Assembly: GCA_913773715.1 (NCBI GenBank) | Contig: CAJYHD010000254.1 | Coordinates: forward strand, 1-7,128 | DNA from: an uncultured Sphingobium sp. | Lineage (GTDB): Bacteria > Pseudomonadota > Alphaproteobacteria > Sphingomonadales > Sphingomonadaceae | Direction of reading: 5' to 3' | DNA length: 7,128 nucleotides | Shown here: in pieces, positions 5,674-7,128 of the stretch | Layout: every line of letters starts with the position of its first letter | How positions within the stretch are numbered: position 1 is the stretch's first letter | Notes under the pieces: model-generated | Databases searched by the model: none | Told to the model about the DNA's origin: nothing | The model's input: only the letters and a program-made list of their open reading frames with translations | Program-made: the position numbers and the translations under genes

Positions 5674-6618
5674 ATGGCTGAAGGCAGCCCGAAGGAAAAC
5701 GCTTCGAAAGAAGCGGACAGTAGCAACGGCGAAGGAGGTTTATGGAGCGGCATCAAGTCGCTTCTCTTCGGCGAGGGCGCAGAAACCAGTCTCCGCAAGG
5801 AACTGGAGGAAGCGCTCGACGAATATGACGAGGATGCGCAGGAGCCGGGCGCCAGCCCGCCGTCCAAGGGCGACCTGTCCGCCATCGAGCGGCAGATGCT
5901 GCGCAACCTCCTTCATTTTTCCGAACATACGGTCGATGACGTCGCGGTCCCCCGCGCCGATATCATCGCGATCGAGGAAAAGGCGAGCTTCGCTGACCTG
6001 GCGGCGCTGTTCGCCGAGGCCGGTCACAGCCGCATCCCGGTCTATCGCGAGAATCTCGACACTATCGTCGGCATGATCCACATCCGCGACGCCTTCGCCA
6101 TACTGGCGGGCAAGGCGCCCGTCCCCGAGACACTCGAACCGCTGATCCGCCAGCCGCTCTATGTGCCCGAAAGCATGGGCGCGCTCGACCTGCTCGCCGA
6201 CATGCGCGCCAAGCGTACGCACCTCGCCATCGTGCTGGACGAATATTCCGGCACCGAAGGGCTGCTGACGTTCGAGGATCTGGTCGAGGAAATCGTCGGC
6301 GAGGTCGAGGACGAGCATGACGACGCGCCCGAAGCGATGCTGCTGCCGCTGGAAGGCGGCATGTGGGAAGCCGACGCGCGTGCCGAACTGGACGATGTGG
6401 CTGAGGAAATCGACGAAAAGCTCGGCGACATAGACGAGGATGTCGATACGCTGGGCGGCCTCGCCTTCGTGATCGCGGGCCGCGTGCCGGAACCGGGCGA
6501 ACTGCTGGAGCATGAGGAAAGCGGCTGGAAGCTGGAAATCCTCGCCAGCGACGGCCGCCGCGTCAGCCGCCTACGCCTCCATCCGCCCGAAGAAAAGGTC
6601 GAGGAAGAGGAGGCGTGA
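5674..6618 (+). CDS. corC: CorC/YbeX family CBS-domain protein (annotated as hemolysin or Mg/Co efflux protein)
   Basis: A 314-residue soluble protein with the HlyC/CorC layout but without the DUF21 membrane domain. The N-terminus to about 65 is charged and low in complexity, with an amphipathic WSGIKSLLFGEG segment (24-35). Two CBS domains follow at about 85-145 and 155-210, with VPRADIIAI (92-100), HSRIPVY (118-124), VGMIHIRD (132-139) and the family hallmark DEYSGTEGLLTFEDLVEEIVGE (189-210). A CorC_HlyC C-terminal domain spans about 225-303, then an acidic tail (EEKVEEEEA). YbeX has been linked to magnesium/cobalt resistance and more recently to ribosome metabolism; CBS domains usually bind adenine nucleotides. 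The hemolysin name is historical. It begins two bases after ybeY with only a weak GGGG ribosome site, so it is probably coupled. lnt, a common next gene, is absent here. Confidence 0.93.
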   Translation: MAEGSPKENASKEADSSNGEGGLWSGIKSLLFGEGAETSLRKELEEALDEYDEDAQEPGASPPSKGDLSAIERQMLRNLLHFSEHTVDDVAVPRADIIAIEEKASFADLAALFAEAGHSRIPVYRENLDTIVGMIHIRDAFAILAGKAPVPETLEPLIRQPLYVPESMGALDLLADMRAKRTHLAIVLDEYSGTEGLLTFEDLVEEIVGEVEDEHDDAPEAMLLPLEGGMWEADARAELDDVAEEIDEKLGDIDEDVDTLGGLAFVIAGRVPEPGELLEHEESGWKLEILASDGRRVSRLRLHPPEEKVEEEEA

Positions 6619-6637
6619 GCCTCGCTTAAAACACCGT

Positions 6638-6724
6638 CGTCATTCCCGCGAAGGCGGGAATCCATCTCCCGACATTGCCGTCTGCACCGTCATCAGATGG
6701 ATCCCCGCCTTCGCGGGGATGACG
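6638..6724. repeat. Inverted pair of REP-like hairpins (REPIN-like) between convergent genes
   Basis: The 30 bases at 6638-6667 and the reverse complement of 6695-6724 are identical at 28 positions. Each copy has its own perfect 8-bp hairpin with a four-base loop: ATTCCCGC/GCGGGAAT (6642-6649 and 6654-6661) and ATCCCCGC/GCGGGGAT (6701-6708 and 6713-6720). A 27-base spacer separates them. The two differences form one base pair, T-A in the left copy and C-G in the right. It occupies most of the 115-base gap between corC and the opposing chpT-like gene. It may stop or stabilise transcripts from both sides, but no T-run follows directly, so it is not a standard terminator. The GTCATTCCCGCGAAGGCGGG type is a widespread repeat in proteobacterial genomes. 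Confidence 0.88.
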
Positions 6725-6733
6725 GAAGAAGAC

Positions 6734-7128
6734 TCACCCCGGAATAGATGCCCCGAACAGCAGCACCGCCTCACCCGGAGGCGACAGCGCAATCTCGCCG
6801 CCTGCCGCCGTCACCAATTCCCGCACCATCCAGGCCGCCGCCGTCCGCGACGCCAGCCCTTCAGGCGGCAATGTCCCGCCCAGCGCTGCGCGCAGATCGG
6901 GGTCTAGCACCAGCTTCGGCCCCTCGGCCCGCACGACGATCTCGGTCATGCCCGGCCGCGTCTCCGCACCGATATCGAGCTGCCCGCCGCGCACCAAAGC
7001 ATCGCCCGCGATCAGCGACAGGTTCAGCAGCACCTTGACCGCCAGCTTGCTCAGCAGCTGCTCGTCCACCAGCCAGCCGACCTTGACCCGCCCGGTGCCG
7101 GAGAACATCCCCTCGATCGCGACCCGTG
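6734..7128 (-). CDS. chpT: ChpT-like histidine phosphotransferase (C-terminal part, cut by right edge)
   Basis: The minus-strand frame is open from the right edge to a TGA at 6736-6734, giving about 130 residues; the start lies outside. Residues resemble the C-terminal, ATPase-like but inactive domain of ChpT (histidine phosphotransferase, HPTransfase/DUF2328). Supporting motifs are KVLLNLSLIAGDALVRGGQLDI, equivalent to the N-box helix, then an EIVVRAEG strand, a LDPDLRAALGG segment, and an ASRTAAAWMVRELVTAAGGEIALS segment near the end. In Caulobacter, ChpT passes phosphate from the CckA hybrid kinase to CtrA and CpdR, controlling cell cycle and motility. The phosphorylated histidine lies in the missing N-terminal helical hairpin, so this cannot be verified here. 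An internal ATG at 7108 is not the true start, because family homology continues upstream. Confidence 0.75.
   Translation of the reverse strand, partial: RVAIEGMFSGTGRVKVGWLVDEQLLSKLAVKVLLNLSLIAGDALVRGGQLDIGAETRPGMTEIVVRAEGPKLVLDPDLRAALGGTLPPEGLASRTAAAWMVRELVTAAGGEIALSPPGEAVLLFGASIPG

Noticed and set aside
3788..5674. A 628-codon open frame on the minus strand opposite the miaB end, phoH and ybeY
   Set aside because: It is a mirror of real plus-strand genes: it runs through the intergenic palindrome and shows no family motif. Long antisense frames are common at this GC content.
5740..6513. A 257-codon minus-strand frame opposite corC
   Set aside because: CorC has all its family motifs on the plus strand; the antisense product has no recognisable features or ribosome site.
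6512..6907. A 131-codon plus-strand frame through the REP pair into the opposing gene
   Set aside because: The translation passes through repeat sequence and then antisense to the ChpT-like gene; it is low in complexity and Arg/Pro-rich, without homology I can recognise.

Overview
The window looks like ordinary chromosomal DNA of a GC-rich alphaproteobacterium, most likely a member of the Sphingomonadaceae (Sphingobium/Sphingomonas type). The reasons are a MucR/Ros-type zinc-finger regulator, a Fur of the alphaproteobacterial type without a CxxC zinc site, a ChpT-type histidine phosphotransferase, and short repeat families typical of sphingomonads. The assignment rests on protein patterns recalled from these families, not on a search.

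Layout. Positions 1-726 hold the 3' end of tsaB (tRNA t6A synthesis) overlapping rimI (an N-acetyltransferase) by 4 bases. At 834-1259 is mucR, followed by a weak terminator-like hairpin. From 1379 to 6618 six genes run in one direction: fur, plsC, miaB, phoH (ybeZ), ybeY and corC (ybeX). Gaps are 2-9 bases, except for about 100 bases before phoH and before ybeY. The last gene, on the minus strand and cut by the right edge, is the C-terminal part of a ChpT-like phosphotransferase (6734-7128). It converges on corC.

Functionally the stretch is dominated by RNA metabolism and translation: t6A37 (TsaB), ms2i6A37 (MiaB), rRNA maturation and RNA quality control (YbeY, with PhoH). To these are added protein acetylation (RimI), phospholipid synthesis (PlsC), a CBS-domain protein of the CorC family, metal-responsive regulation (Fur), global regulation (MucR) and cell-cycle phosphorelay (ChpT). 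The miaB-phoH-ybeY-corC order is widely conserved in proteobacteria; lnt, which often follows corC, is not here.

The unusual content is between the genes. An almost complete palindrome fills the phoH-ybeY gap (5064-5140) and its last two bases form part of the ybeY ribosome binding site. A pair of inverted REP-like hairpins sits between the convergent corC and chpT genes (6638-6724), and the two copies differ by a compensatory base-pair change. A decayed relative of the same REP lies between miaB and phoH (3964-3995). I found no CRISPR array, RNA gene, insertion sequence, prophage or defence genes, and no evidence of a new multi-gene system.
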